Below are positions 1 to 8,370 of a stretch of 59,068 bases of DNA, in pieces. The translations under genes and the position numbers were made by a program. Source of the stretch: Pyrinomonadaceae bacterium (GTDB taxonomy: Bacteria > Acidobacteriota > Blastocatellia > Pyrinomonadales > Pyrinomonadaceae). Below the pieces are notes generated by a model. The model was given only the letters and a program-made list of their open reading frames with translations. It did no database searches and was not told the origin of the DNA. How positions within the stretch are numbered: position 1 is the first letter of the stretch; each line of letters begins with the position of its first letter. The stretch is taken from positions 1-59,068 of the forward strand of contig JAVEDE010000126.1 of the NCBI GenBank assembly GCA_030841105.1, written 5' to 3'.

Positions 1-8
1 TCTTTCAG

Positions 9-22
9 TTCCGCGTTCCGCG
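9..22. repeat. Two 7-bp units at the left edge, possible truncated heptamer element
   Basis: TTCCGCG occurs twice in tandem just beyond the stop codon of the first (minus-strand) gene. On the minus strand it reads as CGCGGAA repeats inside AGTAGAAACGCGGAACGC. A closely similar string, AGTAAACGCGGAACGC, forms the left part of the hairpin near 59002-59058. The window starts too early to see whether an inverted arm follows, so assignment to the heptamer-hairpin family is tentative. Confidence 0.35.
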
Positions 23-44
23 TTTCTACTTCGTCGTTATTTGT

Positions 45-1943
45 TTACCTTGCTTGTCCGAAGCGCAGTTGATACTCGGGCGAGTTGGCGAAGCCCCTGA
101 CCATGGTGCGGAAGTCGGAGGGGTTGGCGTTCAGATAAGTGAGCCAGTTGCGGTAGCCTTCGGGTTCGGGGTCGCGGCGCAGGTAGCCGAAGTATTGCAT
201 GGCCACGAACGCGCCGTTGTACTCCTTCGCGTCAACCGACGGGTGTTCAACGAGCGCCGTGATCACCTCGGCGCGCGTCTTGGTGCGCGTGTTCAGATCA
301 CTCACCAGCGAGTTGCGCGTCACGCCGCTCGCGCCGCCGAGCGTGACGCCCGTCGCCTGTAACAACTTATCCACAAACTCGCCGTGCGTGAGCGTGTCGG
401 GGTAGAGGGCTTTGAACTCCGGCCGCTCGACCCACGCGTTCGCGAAGGCGAGACGGCGGGCGAAAACTTCTTCGGCCGTCTCGCCCGACACGCGGCGCAT
501 GTCGGGGATGATCTCGGAGTAGAGCGGCAGGCGGCCGAGCGTGACCTTGTAGAACAGGTAGACGTGGTAGCCCTTGAGTTGAAACTCGGTGGAGCGGAAG
601 AAGGCCGACGAGACCGCGATGCGGTCGCACGCCGGGTTGTTCTCGATGTCCGAACAGCGTTGCAGGACGCCCGTCCACGCCTCGAAGCCCGCGTCTTCGG
701 GTTCGCGCGAGAGGAAGTCCAAGTACTGCTGCCGGACGAAGAAGTCGCCGGAGAGAACCGGGTTCGGGACGACGGCGGGCGGATCGACCCGGAAGTCGTT
801 GTCGAAGATGCGCACGACGGCCGTCGAGCGCACGCCGAGCGCGCCGCCCGAAGGCTGGATGAGTTGGATGGGAAACTCCTCCGTGCCCTCTACGTGCGCG
901 TCGTCAATGATGGGAATGGTGACAATCTTTTGCGACTCCCCGGCGGCGAACTGAAGCGTGTCCACGGTCGTCGCGTAGTCGCAACGCGCGTAGGCTGCGC
1001 CGATCCCTTCGCCGTCGTGGGGCGCGGCGCAGGGGACGGCGGTCGGGTTGTCAATTGTCGAATATTCGACCGAGGCCGCGCCGCTCGTGTTGCCGTTGCG
1101 CGTGACGATGACGACCACGCGCGACCCGTTCTCGACGGTCTGAAAGACAGGCAACGCGAAGTTGAAGACGCTCTGCGGCGTGAGGAGCGGCTGGTAGCCG
1201 AGCGCGCGAAACTGCGCGGCGATTGCATCGTGGCCGCTGTCGTTCGGGTGGATGCCGTCGGCCGACATGTACCCGCGCGAGCCGGCGTCAATGTCGCCGC
1301 TGAAGCCGTTGAACGCCTGATAGACGCGCGCCGGGAGGATGCGGTTGTTAACGGAACTGAGGAAGATGAAGCGGTTGATCTCATCCAAGTAAGGCTTGAC
1401 GACCGGGAGGACGCCGAAGAGTCTCTCCAGATTAACCGACGGGTTGTAGTTGTCCATCGTGCGGATGATGGTGTTCGAGGGGCTGCGCATTGAAAGTATC
1501 TGCGCGATGATGGCGTTCCAGTTGGCTTTGAAACTGACGACCGTCGCCCTGATGCAATCTTGATTGTCCGCGCCGCCGCACGTGCCGCTCTGGTAGCGGC
1601 GCAGGGCGTCCTGGAAATCGTTTGCGCCGATGTTCCATGTGATGATCTGAGAGTTGACGATCTGCGCGCGCAGGGTCTCGTCGGTGCGCAAGGCGTGGAG
1701 GAGGTCTGCGCTCGTCGAACCGGAGACGGCGCGGTTGTTGAGGTTGACGGTCGCGCCGGTGTCGGTCTGCACGTAGTTGCGGAAGCGCGTAACGTAGCCG
1801 CCCTGCGAGTCGTTGAGTCCGGCGGCGAGCGAGTCGCCGAGCGCGGTGTATTGCCAGACCTGCCCGGTCTGCGCGGCGGCCGGGCGCGCGGCGACGAGCA
1901 GTGCGAAGAGTGAGAGTGCGAGTGCGAGAGTTTTAAATTTCAT
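45..1943 (-). CDS. Secreted SGNH/GDSL hydrolase with Calx-beta and DUF4214 domains
   Basis: This is a 632-aa exported protein. MKFKTLALALSLFALL...AAAQ is a typical signal peptide, so I start here and not at the ATG 20 codons upstream, which would put hydrophilic residues before it. An SGNH esterase domain follows. Block I is TALGDSLAAG, block III is IGANDF and block V is DGIHPNDSGH, which together supply catalytic Ser, Asp and His. From about residue 260 comes a Calx-beta-like segment (VVVIVTRNGNTSG, VTIPIIDD, IRIFDND-type strands). The C-terminal 230 residues resemble DUF4214 (FVRQQYLDFLSREPEDAGF and a second copy FVAMQYFGYLRRDPEPEGY), common in large secreted proteins. Family knowledge suggests a lipase or esterase, but the substrate cannot be deduced. 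It stands alone, with no operon partner in the window. Confidence 0.85.
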   Translation of the reverse strand: MKFKTLALALSLFALLVAARPAAAQTGQVWQYTALGDSLAAGLNDSQGGYVTRFRNYVQTDTGATVNLNNRAVSGSTSADLLHALRTDETLRAQIVNSQIITWNIGANDFQDALRRYQSGTCGGADNQDCIRATVVSFKANWNAIIAQILSMRSPSNTIIRTMDNYNPSVNLERLFGVLPVVKPYLDEINRFIFLSSVNNRILPARVYQAFNGFSGDIDAGSRGYMSADGIHPNDSGHDAIAAQFRALGYQPLLTPQSVFNFALPVFQTVENGSRVVVIVTRNGNTSGAASVEYSTIDNPTAVPCAAPHDGEGIGAAYARCDYATTVDTLQFAAGESQKIVTIPIIDDAHVEGTEEFPIQLIQPSGGALGVRSTAVVRIFDNDFRVDPPAVVPNPVLSGDFFVRQQYLDFLSREPEDAGFEAWTGVLQRCSDIENNPACDRIAVSSAFFRSTEFQLKGYHVYLFYKVTLGRLPLYSEIIPDMRRVSGETAEEVFARRLAFANAWVERPEFKALYPDTLTHGEFVDKLLQATGVTLGGASGVTRNSLVSDLNTRTKTRAEVITALVEHPSVDAKEYNGAFVAMQYFGYLRRDPEPEGYRNWLTYLNANPSDFRTMVRGFANSPEYQLRFGQAR

Positions 1944-2616
<673 letters not shown>

Positions 2617-3015
2617 ATGTCAATGAAACTTTACGTCGGCAACCTCAACTTTAAAACTACCGGCGAAGACTTGCAGGAACTGTTCGGGCAGGTCGGGACG
2701 GTCGAGTCGGCTTCGGTCGTGATGGATCGGGATACGGGACGTTCGCGCGGCTTCGGCTTCGTCGAGATGTCCAGCAGCGAAGAGGGCGCGAAAGCCATTG
2801 AGCAATTCAACGGCAAAGACTTCAACGGCCGCAATTTGAGCGTCAACGAAGCGCGCCCCCGTGAAGATCGCGGCGGCGGCGGCGGTGGACGCGGCGGCTA
2901 CGGCGGCGGCGGCGGTGGCAACCGTGGCGGCGGCGGCGGCTACGGCGGCAATCGTGGGGGCGGTGGTGGTTACGGTGGCGGCGGTGGCGGCGGAGATCGC
3001 GAACCGCGCTGGTAA
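2617..3015 (+). CDS. Glycine-rich single-RRM RNA-binding protein
   Basis: The 132-aa product has one RNA-recognition motif at residues 3-80. RNP2 is LYVGNL and RNP1 is RGFGFVEM, both with the aromatic residues that stack on RNA bases. A tail of about 45 residues built of GGGGGYGG/NRGGGG units follows. This architecture matches the cyanobacterial Rbp and plant GRP type, implicated in cold response and mRNA handling. The start at 2617 is chosen because GGAGGGG lies 10 bases upstream and the RRM begins at once; the longer open frame upstream adds no homologous sequence. The long leader would allow post-transcriptional control, but no defined element is visible. A hairpin follows the gene. Confidence 0.92.
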   Translation: MSMKLYVGNLNFKTTGEDLQELFGQVGTVESASVVMDRDTGRSRGFGFVEMSSSEEGAKAIEQFNGKDFNGRNLSVNEARPREDRGGGGGGRGGYGGGGGGNRGGGGGYGGNRGGGGGYGGGGGGGDREPRW

Positions 3016-3063
3016 GCGCCAGTCGGCTTCAGTTTAGTCTACGTTCGAGAGTACGCCGGAGCA

Positions 3064-3102
3064 GCGCCCCACGCGATGGAAGTTTACGGTCGCGAGGGGC
3101 GC
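3064..3102. terminator. Stem-loop downstream of the RRM gene, no U-tract
   Basis: GCGCCCC-A-CGCGA (3064-3076) pairs with TCGCG-A-GGGGCGC (3090-3102) around a 13-nt loop, with one A-A mismatch. No run of T follows, so it may be a 3'-end stabiliser or Rho-assisted end and not an intrinsic terminator. Confidence 0.5.
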
Positions 3103-3249
3103 TCTCGGTGTCAAGGTTTCGAGACGGGGCGGGCAACATGCGGAAGAGATTATGACAGACAAACTCCTCCGCTAACTTCGGGTAAAGCGCAGACAAGCGT
3201 CTCCTCCTGGCGGGCGCGGCGCGCTTGAGTTAACCAAAGGAGCTTTTGC

Positions 3250-3471
3250 TTGGCTAAAGATGATCTGATTCCGGCCGAGGGCGTCGTCATTGATAAACTG
3301 CCCAACGCCTTCTTTCGCGTCCGGCTGGATAACAGTGAGCACGTCGTGCTGGCGCAAATCGGCGGCAAGATGCGCAAAAATTTTATCCGCATCCTCCCCG
3401 GCGACCGCGTGCAGGTCGAAATGTCACCCTACGATCTGTCCAAAGGCCGGATCACTTACAGGTATAAATAG
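3250..3471 (+). CDS. infA: Translation initiation factor IF-1 (TTG start)
   Basis: This is a 73-aa S1/OB-fold protein that binds the 30S A site during initiation. It begins [13 protein letters not shown] and contains [25 protein letters not shown] and [18 protein letters not shown], all characteristic of IF-1, at the family's usual length. The start codon is TTG, with AAAGGAG at 3236-3242 and 7 bases of spacing. No ATG is available at the expected N-terminus. It lies outside a ribosomal-protein cluster, next to other small information-processing genes. Its stop codon abuts a 31-bp perfect hairpin. Confidence 0.97.
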   Translation: MAKDDLIPAEGVVIDKLPNAFFRVRLDNSEHVVLAQIGGKMRKNFIRILPGDRVQVEMSPYDLSKGRITYRYK

Positions 3472-3548
3472 GGTGAATAGTGAATGGTAAATGGTGAATG
3501 GATCAAACCTGTCCGACCCATTCACCATTTACCATTCACTATTCACCC
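3471..3548. repeat. Heptamer hairpin element 1, 31-bp perfect stem
   Basis: The left arm (3471-3501) and right arm (3518-3548) are perfect reverse complements over 31 bp with a 16-nt loop. The left arm has a 7-bp period: GTGAATA, GTGAATG, GTAAATG, GTGAATG. It begins on the last base of the infA stop codon and ends 15 bases before the next start. It has no T-tract. Three other intergenic hairpins in the window share this architecture with different unit sequences (27716, 31780, 58288). Confidence 0.9.
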
Positions 3549-3563
3549 GCTGCGGAGGTTTTG

Positions 3564-3920
3564 ATGGAGAAGCAGACTTACGCCGTCGGCGACCGCGTGG
3601 AGAAGTGGTGCGAGGCGTGCGGCGAAGAGCGCGGCCACGTCGTCGCGACGGTGACGAAGCGCGGCTTGATCTCGCGCGTCACCTGCCCGAAGTGCAACAC
3701 GCGCAGTTCGTTCAAGAACAGCGCGCAAGCGACGTCCACGCGCTCCGGCGCGCAGACGGGCACGCCCTACGATTGGACGCGCACCTATCGCGCGGGGCAG
3801 ACCATGCTCCACCCGACCTACGGGCTGGGCGAGGTGATGGCTCTCGTCGAGCCGAAGAAAATTGATGTCCTTTTCTCTGATCGCATGCGTCGGCTCGTCC
3901 ACGGGCGCGCCGAAACTTAA
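3564..3920 (+). CDS. Zinc-ribbon protein with C-terminal small beta domain
   Basis: The 118-aa product has two CxxC pairs (WCEACGE at about residues 13-19 and CPKC near residue 40), which predict a zinc ribbon. A polar linker follows (SAQATSTRSGAQTG), then a segment HPTYGLGEVMALVEPKKIDVLF...RRLVHGRA. That segment resembles the short SH3-like beta domains (CarD-like in style) found after zinc ribbons in several phyla. The start at 3564 is chosen because GGAGG sits at 3553-3557; codons further upstream lie inside the hairpin repeat. Function is unknown. The position between infA and rpsU hints at a role in transcription or translation, which is inference only. Confidence 0.75.
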   Translation: MEKQTYAVGDRVEKWCEACGEERGHVVATVTKRGLISRVTCPKCNTRSSFKNSAQATSTRSGAQTGTPYDWTRTYRAGQTMLHPTYGLGEVMALVEPKKIDVLFSDRMRRLVHGRAET

Positions 3921-4045
3921 ACGCGCGGCGCACGCGCGCCGCTTGACCTTTGTCCATTTTTTGATTAACAAATAGTACACGAGACGCGCGCGGGCGAATT
4001 TTAGCGAAGGCTTCGGGCGCGCGAGAATTGAGAGCAGGAGATAAG

Positions 4046-4255
4046 ATGGCAACCGTTAACGTCAACCAGGGTGAATCAATCGAGAGCGCGCTGCGCCGCT
4101 TCAAGCGCAAGGTGATGACCGAAGAGATCATTAAAGACGCGAAGAAGCACGCCTTTTTCATGTCGAAGGGGCAGAAGGCGAAACTCAAATCCGCCCTCGC
4201 CCGCAAGCGCAACAAGAAGAAACGCCGCCCGCCGCAACAGCAGCCGCGCGGCTAA
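4046..4255 (+). CDS. rpsU: 30S ribosomal protein S21
   Basis: This is a 69-aa basic protein with the S21 pattern VNVNQGESIESALRRFKRKV, followed by a Lys/Arg-rich helix and the tail RKRNKKKRRPP. S21 sits near the 3' end of 16S rRNA and assists mRNA recruitment. The start at 4046 has AGGAG at 4036-4040, 5 bases upstream. An intrinsic terminator follows 27 bases after the stop, so the gene ends a transcript. Confidence 0.96.
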   Translation: MATVNVNQGESIESALRRFKRKVMTEEIIKDAKKHAFFMSKGQKAKLKSALARKRNKKKRRPPQQQPRG

Positions 4256-4282
4256 ACGCGACCCGTTAAGTGTTATCCGAGA

Positions 4283-4325
4283 GAGAAGCCTGCGACACGC
4301 GCAAACGTCGCGGCTTCTCCTCTTT
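4283..4325 (+). terminator. Intrinsic terminator after rpsU
   Basis: GAGAAGCC (4283-4290) pairs with GGCTTCTC (4312-4319), with an inner GCGAC/GTCGC pairing, followed by a T-rich run at 4321-4327. Confidence 0.85.
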
Positions 4326-4350
4326 TTGTGTCCGGGCGTCTTTTTGTTGA

Positions 4351-4406
4351 GAGTTCATCACGGAGGCACAGAGACATTCAACTCTCCGTGCCTCCGTGAC
4401 GAACTC
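4351..4406. repeat. 24-bp imperfect inverted repeat between convergent genes
   Basis: Arms 4351-4374 and 4383-4406 match at 22 of 24 positions around an 8-nt loop. The arm contains CACGGAGG/CACAGAGA, an 8-bp spaced pattern unlike the 7-bp elements. It lies between rpsU (+) and pyrophosphatase (-). It could act as a bidirectional end, though it lacks clear T-tracts. Confidence 0.8.
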
Positions 4407-4438
4407 TTTGACATTGTGCGGCGCTCGATGACGAGAGT

Positions 4439-5065
4439 TTAACGCCGCTTCTTCGCCGCGCCGCGCGGACGCTTCCGCGCGGACTTCTTCTTCGCGGCGG
4501 CCTTCCCACGTCCCGCGCGAAAGCGGCGCGCGCCTTCCTCGACCACACGCTCCGCGCGTTCCGCCCCGAACCTACCGAGAGGCTCGAATTGCTTCCCCTT
4601 CATCTCGTTGTACGAGACGAAGAAATGTTCGATCTCGTCCAACAAATTTTCGCTCAGTTGAGCGAGCGAGCGCACGTCTCTGTGGTTGCGCGCGTTTGCG
4701 GCCACGGCGACGAGACGGTCGTTGCGCGTCGTCTTGCCGTCGCGCTCGGTCTGCTTCGCCTCGATGACGCCGATGAGGCGCGCTTCGACGAGACATCCCG
4801 CGAAGGCCGCTTCGTCCATCAAGACGAGCACGTCGAGCGGGTCGCCGTCGCCGCCGAGGGTCGAAGGCACGAAGCCGAAGTCGAAGGGGAAGACCGCCCC
4901 GGCGGGCAACACGCCGCCGAGTTTGAAGAGGCCGAGTTCGGCGTCGTAGTCGAACTTGTTGCGGCTGCCCTGCGGCGTCTCGATGATGACGCGCAAGTTG
5001 CCGCCGCCGGGCGCGAAAGGGGCGAGACGCGAAATCGTCGTGGCGGGTGAAACTGTGGCTGGCAT
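4439..5065 (-). CDS. ppa: Inorganic pyrophosphatase with basic C-terminal tail
   Basis: This 208-aa family I soluble pyrophosphatase hydrolyses PPi to two phosphates and so drives biosynthetic reactions. Visible signatures are VIIETPQGSRNKFDYD, FPFDFGFVPST and the metal-binding GDGDPLDVLVLMDE, where the Asp residues coordinate Mg2+. The start at 5065 has AAAGGAG just upstream on the minus strand; the longer frame is rejected. The last 30 residues are a Lys/Arg/Ala tail (KKKSARKRPRGAAKKRR) not needed for catalysis, which may bind nucleic acid or polyphosphate. That is inference. It is convergent with rpsU. Confidence 0.93.
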   Translation of the reverse strand: MPATVSPATTISRLAPFAPGGGNLRVIIETPQGSRNKFDYDAELGLFKLGGVLPAGAVFPFDFGFVPSTLGGDGDPLDVLVLMDEAAFAGCLVEARLIGVIEAKQTERDGKTTRNDRLVAVAANARNHRDVRSLAQLSENLLDEIEHFFVSYNEMKGKQFEPLGRFGAERAERVVEEGARRFRAGRGKAAAKKKSARKRPRGAAKKRR

Positions 5066-5321
5066 GTTGCTCCTTTCGGGTGGCACTTCGGACAAAACGA
5101 ATATTTGAGCACCGGGGCGGCAAGATAGCAGGAGAACGTCACGCGGGGGTGATCCAACTCTCACGATTCGTTCGTCGCAGGGCGTGCGTTGTGACGCACG
5201 CGCGTGCGATATGGACGACTGCCCCTTATTCCAATTGATTGTTATAATGCGCCCGCTTAAATGTTGTTATTGTCTAACGCGCGGTGGCGTTGAAGTCTGA
5301 CCCGGCGCGGGAGTTGCCAAG

Positions 5322-6284
5322 ATGGAGATGTCGCAATTGCGCGCGTTTCGAGTTGTTGCCGAAACGTTAAATTTCACGCGCGCCGCCGAACGCCTCAATC
5401 TGACGCAGGCCGCCGTCAGCCACCAGATCAAGGCGCTCGAAACCGAACTCGGCGAGCCGCTCTTCATTCGTCTCAAGCGCGGCGTGAAATTGTCGCAGGC
5501 GGGCGAGGCCGCGCTCGAATATGCCGAGCGCATTCTCGACGACGCCGAAGCCCTGCGCGAGCGCGTGTCGGGCGCGGAGAGAGCGCTCGTCGGGCGCGTG
5601 CGCGCGGCGGCGGCCACGCAGGCGTTCGTCCATCTCTTCGCCTCGCTCTTCGAGTCGTTCATGCGCGCGAACCCGCACATCGAACTCTCTTTCCGCACCA
5701 CCGTCAGCACCGAGCAAACGCTCTCCGACGTGCTGACGGGCGCGACCGACGTGGGCTTCGCCTCGCTGCCCGTCTACTCACCGGCCTTGGAGGTGACGGA
5801 GTTGTTTGCAGACGAACTCGTGCTCGTCGTCGGCCGCGCGCACCGGCTCGCGCGCGCCGGAGGCACGGCGACCGTCAGAGAGATCGAGCGCGAACGCCTG
5901 ATCATGTTCGAGCGCGGCACTTCGATCCGCCGCACCACCGAAGACTTCTTCAAGCGCGCCGCCATTCGCCCCGCCCTCGCGCTCGAATCCAACGACACGT
6001 ACTTCATGAAGCGCATGGTCGCACAGGGTCTCGGCATCTCGATGTTGCCCTCGTGGGCTGTGCGCGAGGAGGTCGAGACGGGCAAACTCGCGCAGTTGGA
6101 GATCGAGGGACATCGCCTGCGCCGCACGGTCGCCATGATCTCGCTCGCACGCTTTCAGCCCGCGCCCGCGCGCCTCTTCCTCGCCTTCATGCTGCGCCAC
6201 AAAACCCGGTTGCAGGAGATGGCCGCGGCCGGTGAACCCGCCACGACGGCGGTAGCGTCGGTTGCGGCGAAAGAGACGGCATAA
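5322..6284 (+). CDS. LysR-family transcriptional regulator
   Basis: The 320-aa product has the LysR winged helix-turn-helix at residues 1-65 (LRAFRVVAETLNFTRAAERLNLTQAAVSHQ in outline). A linker helix and a periplasmic-binding-protein-like effector domain to about residue 300 follow. It has the usual family length plus a short Ala/Thr tail. The start codon could be this ATG or the ATG two codons later; no strong ribosome site separates them. LysR proteins usually control a divergent neighbour, which here would be pyrophosphatase, but no clear T-N11-A operator is evident in the 256-bp gap. The effector is unknown. A TATAAT at 5243-5248 could serve as -10, without a good -35. Confidence 0.92.
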   Translation: MEMSQLRAFRVVAETLNFTRAAERLNLTQAAVSHQIKALETELGEPLFIRLKRGVKLSQAGEAALEYAERILDDAEALRERVSGAERALVGRVRAAAATQAFVHLFASLFESFMRANPHIELSFRTTVSTEQTLSDVLTGATDVGFASLPVYSPALEVTELFADELVLVVGRAHRLARAGGTATVREIERERLIMFERGTSIRRTTEDFFKRAAIRPALALESNDTYFMKRMVAQGLGISMLPSWAVREEVETGKLAQLEIEGHRLRRTVAMISLARFQPAPARLFLAFMLRHKTRLQEMAAAGEPATTAVASVAAKETA

Positions 6285-6338
6285 CGGCCGCGCTCGCTCG
6301 AACTTTAACCCGCGGACTCTGTCGAAAGGATGCACACG

Positions 6339-6860
6339 ATGCCGGACAAACAGGAAGACGCGAATCTCATCCTGCGCCTCTACGAACTGCGGCGCGAGGA
6401 GACGATGCGCAAGGCGCGCGACTGGTTCTTGACCGAGTTCAACCCGGAGAGCATCGAAGAGTTGCTGGCCGTGATGATCGGCCGCGACAACGCAGCCTAC
6501 CGGATGGTCTCGTCTTACTGGGACATGGCCGCCGCCTTCGTCAATCACGGCGCGATTGACGAGCAACTCTTCAACGACATCCACTTCGAGCACATCGCCG
6601 TCTACGCCAAAATCCAACCCTTCCTCGCAGACTTTCGCACACGCACGAACGCGCCCTACTACCTGACGCACCTCGAACAACTCGTCCGGCGCATGCCCGA
6701 CATAGAGGAGCGGCTCGCCACCATGCGCCGCTTCATGAAACGACGCCTCGACGCGAAAAATAGAGCCGCCGCCGCGCCGCCCGCCGAACCAATCGTGTCC
6801 GCTGAACCCGCACCACCCACCGAACCCACATCGCCCGCCGAACCCGGCGCGAACGCCTGA
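6339..6860 (+). CDS. Conserved helical protein of unknown function
   Basis: This is a 173-aa, mainly helical protein without signal peptide. The core has several aromatic and charged helices (LYELRREETMRKARDWFL, YRMVSSYWDMAAAFVNHGAI, YLTHLEQLVRRMPDIEERL). It ends in a repetitive tail of PAEP/PTEP units that is probably disordered. The general look (one membrane-free helical bundle with a Tyr-Trp-Asp motif) reminds me of DUF4760-type proteins, but I am not certain. The start at 6339 is preferred over the ATG at 6330 because AAAGG at 6325-6329 abuts the first ATG but is 9 bases from the second. It follows the LysR gene by 54 bases and may be co-transcribed. Confidence 0.7.
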   Translation: MPDKQEDANLILRLYELRREETMRKARDWFLTEFNPESIEELLAVMIGRDNAAYRMVSSYWDMAAAFVNHGAIDEQLFNDIHFEHIAVYAKIQPFLADFRTRTNAPYYLTHLEQLVRRMPDIEERLATMRRFMKRRLDAKNRAAAAPPAEPIVSAEPAPPTEPTSPAEPGANA

Positions 6861-7101
6861 CAGTTCACGCTCCCGTTTCGTGTTAATAACCCGCCCGCCG
6901 CGACGTTTAAGTTGTAAGCGGTGGTATCGCGCGCGCCCGTCCTGATCGGCCGGGGGCGGTCTTTTCGCGCGCCCGACCGACGGTCGTCGTTGCGAGCGGG
7001 GAACGAGTGAATCGCGCGGGAAAGTTCCGCAAACCTTCCGCGCCGGTTCGTCGTATACATTCGCGACTCGGTTACGTGCTCGCCGGTTTACCCCAAGCGA
7101 T

Positions 7102-8346
7102 ATGAGAAACGTCTACACCTTTTACCTCGACGCCACGCGCATCGCGCTCAGTTCCATCTTCGCGCACAAGCTGCGCGCCTTCCTGACTTTGATCGGCATC
7201 ATCATCGGCGTGGCGTCGGTGGTGGTGGTCGGCGCGGCGATCAGCGGGCTGAACACTTACGTCATTGACAAGGTGGGGAAGATGCTCGGCTCGAACCACT
7301 TCATGATCGCGCGCATGGTCAGTTCCGGCCAGTTGTCCGAAGAGGAGTTGGAGCGTCGCCAGCGGCGCAACCCCCGACTCGACTACTTGGACGTGGAATG
7401 GCTGCGCCAGCACTGCACGCAGTGCTCGATGGTCGGCGCGCAGGCCGGGCGCGGGACGAACTTCGAGCAGGACGGCAAGAGCTTTTACGGCGGCATCGTC
7501 TTCGGCGTGACGGCCAACATGGGCGACATCGAGGACAAGACCATCGCCGACGGCCGCTTCATCCAGCCGGAAGAGGAAGAGAGCGGCGCGCTCGTCGTCG
7601 TCCTCGGTGGCGACATCAAAGACAAGTTCTTCCCCGATGTTGATCCTATCGGGAAGACGCTCAAGGTCGGCGGGCTGCCCCTGCGCGTCGTCGGCGTGGA
7701 GGAGAAACGCGGCCCCATCTTCGGCGACCTCGTGGACAAACACGTCTACATCCCGCTCTCCACCTACGGGCGCATCTACGGCCGCCCGCGCGACATCCAG
7801 ATTCACGGCAAGGGCACGGCGCGCGAAACCTTCCAGTACACCATCGAAGACGCGCGCACCGCGCTGCGCAACTATCACCAACTCGTCGGCAGCGAAGAGG
7901 ACGACTTCGGCCTCGTCAACACGGAAGAACTCGGCGGCCAGATCGATCAATTCACGGGGGCGATTGCGGCGGTGGTCGTGCCCATCACGTTCATCTCGCT
8001 CGTCGTCGGCGCAATCGTCGTGATGAACATCATGCTGGTATCGGTGACGGAGCGCACCTTCGAGATCGGACTGCGCAAGGCGCTCGGCGCACGTCGCAAG
8101 CAGATCATGATGCAGTTTTTGATCGAGTCTTCGACGCTCTGCGCGCTCGGCGGCGTGCTCGGCCTCTTGCTCGCCGCCGCGCTTGCCGCGCTCATCTCGG
8201 CGACGACGCCGATCCCCATGACGATCACGGTCGGCTACGTCCTGCTCTCGATCTTGTCTTCGGGCGGCATCGGCATGATCGCCGGACTGTACCCGGCCTA
8301 CAAGGCGTCGCGGCTCGACCCGATCGTCGCGTTAACCAGAAACTAA
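7102..8346 (+). CDS. MacB-type ABC transporter permease (first of pair)
   Basis: The 414-aa protein has an N-terminal transmembrane helix ([19 protein letters not shown]), a periplasmic MacB core domain to about residue 270, and a C-terminal FtsX domain with three transmembrane helices. It includes the family signature [25 protein letters not shown]. MacB-type permeases do not move substrate through the membrane but transmit ATP-driven motion to the periplasm, for example for lipoproteins, peptides or antibiotics. The ATPase domain fused in true MacB is absent, and no ATPase or HlyD-type adaptor gene is adjacent. The upstream 240 bases show no strong ribosome site. It is followed 24 bases later by a paralogue, so the two probably form a heterodimer. 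Confidence 0.9.
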   Translation: MRNVYTFYLDATRIALSSIFAHKLRAFLTLIGIIIGVASVVVVGAAISGLNTYVIDKVGKMLGSNHFMIARMVSSGQLSEEELERRQRRNPRLDYLDVEWLRQHCTQCSMVGAQAGRGTNFEQDGKSFYGGIVFGVTANMGDIEDKTIADGRFIQPEEEESGALVVVLGGDIKDKFFPDVDPIGKTLKVGGLPLRVVGVEEKRGPIFGDLVDKHVYIPLSTYGRIYGRPRDIQIHGKGTARETFQYTIEDARTALRNYHQLVGSEEDDFGLVNTEELGGQIDQFTGAIAAVVVPITFISLVVGAIVVMNIMLVSVTERTFEIGLRKALGARRKQIMMQFLIESSTLCALGGVLGLLLAAALAALISATTPIPMTITVGYVLLSILSSGGIGMIAGLYPAYKASRLDPIVALTRN

Positions 8347-8370
8347 GGGCGAGAGTTTAGAGAAGAAGTT

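Noticed and set aside
384..1493. Long plus-strand open frame opposite the SGNH hydrolase
   Set aside because: Arg/Val/Asp-rich shadow of a well-supported minus-strand gene with signal peptide and SGNH motifs.
3152..3175. Eight-codon frame MTDKLLR before infA as leader peptide
   Set aside because: Too short to judge; no attenuator structure follows.
4589..5050. Open frames opposite the pyrophosphatase gene
   Set aside because: Shadow frames; the minus strand encodes all motifs of a family I pyrophosphatase.
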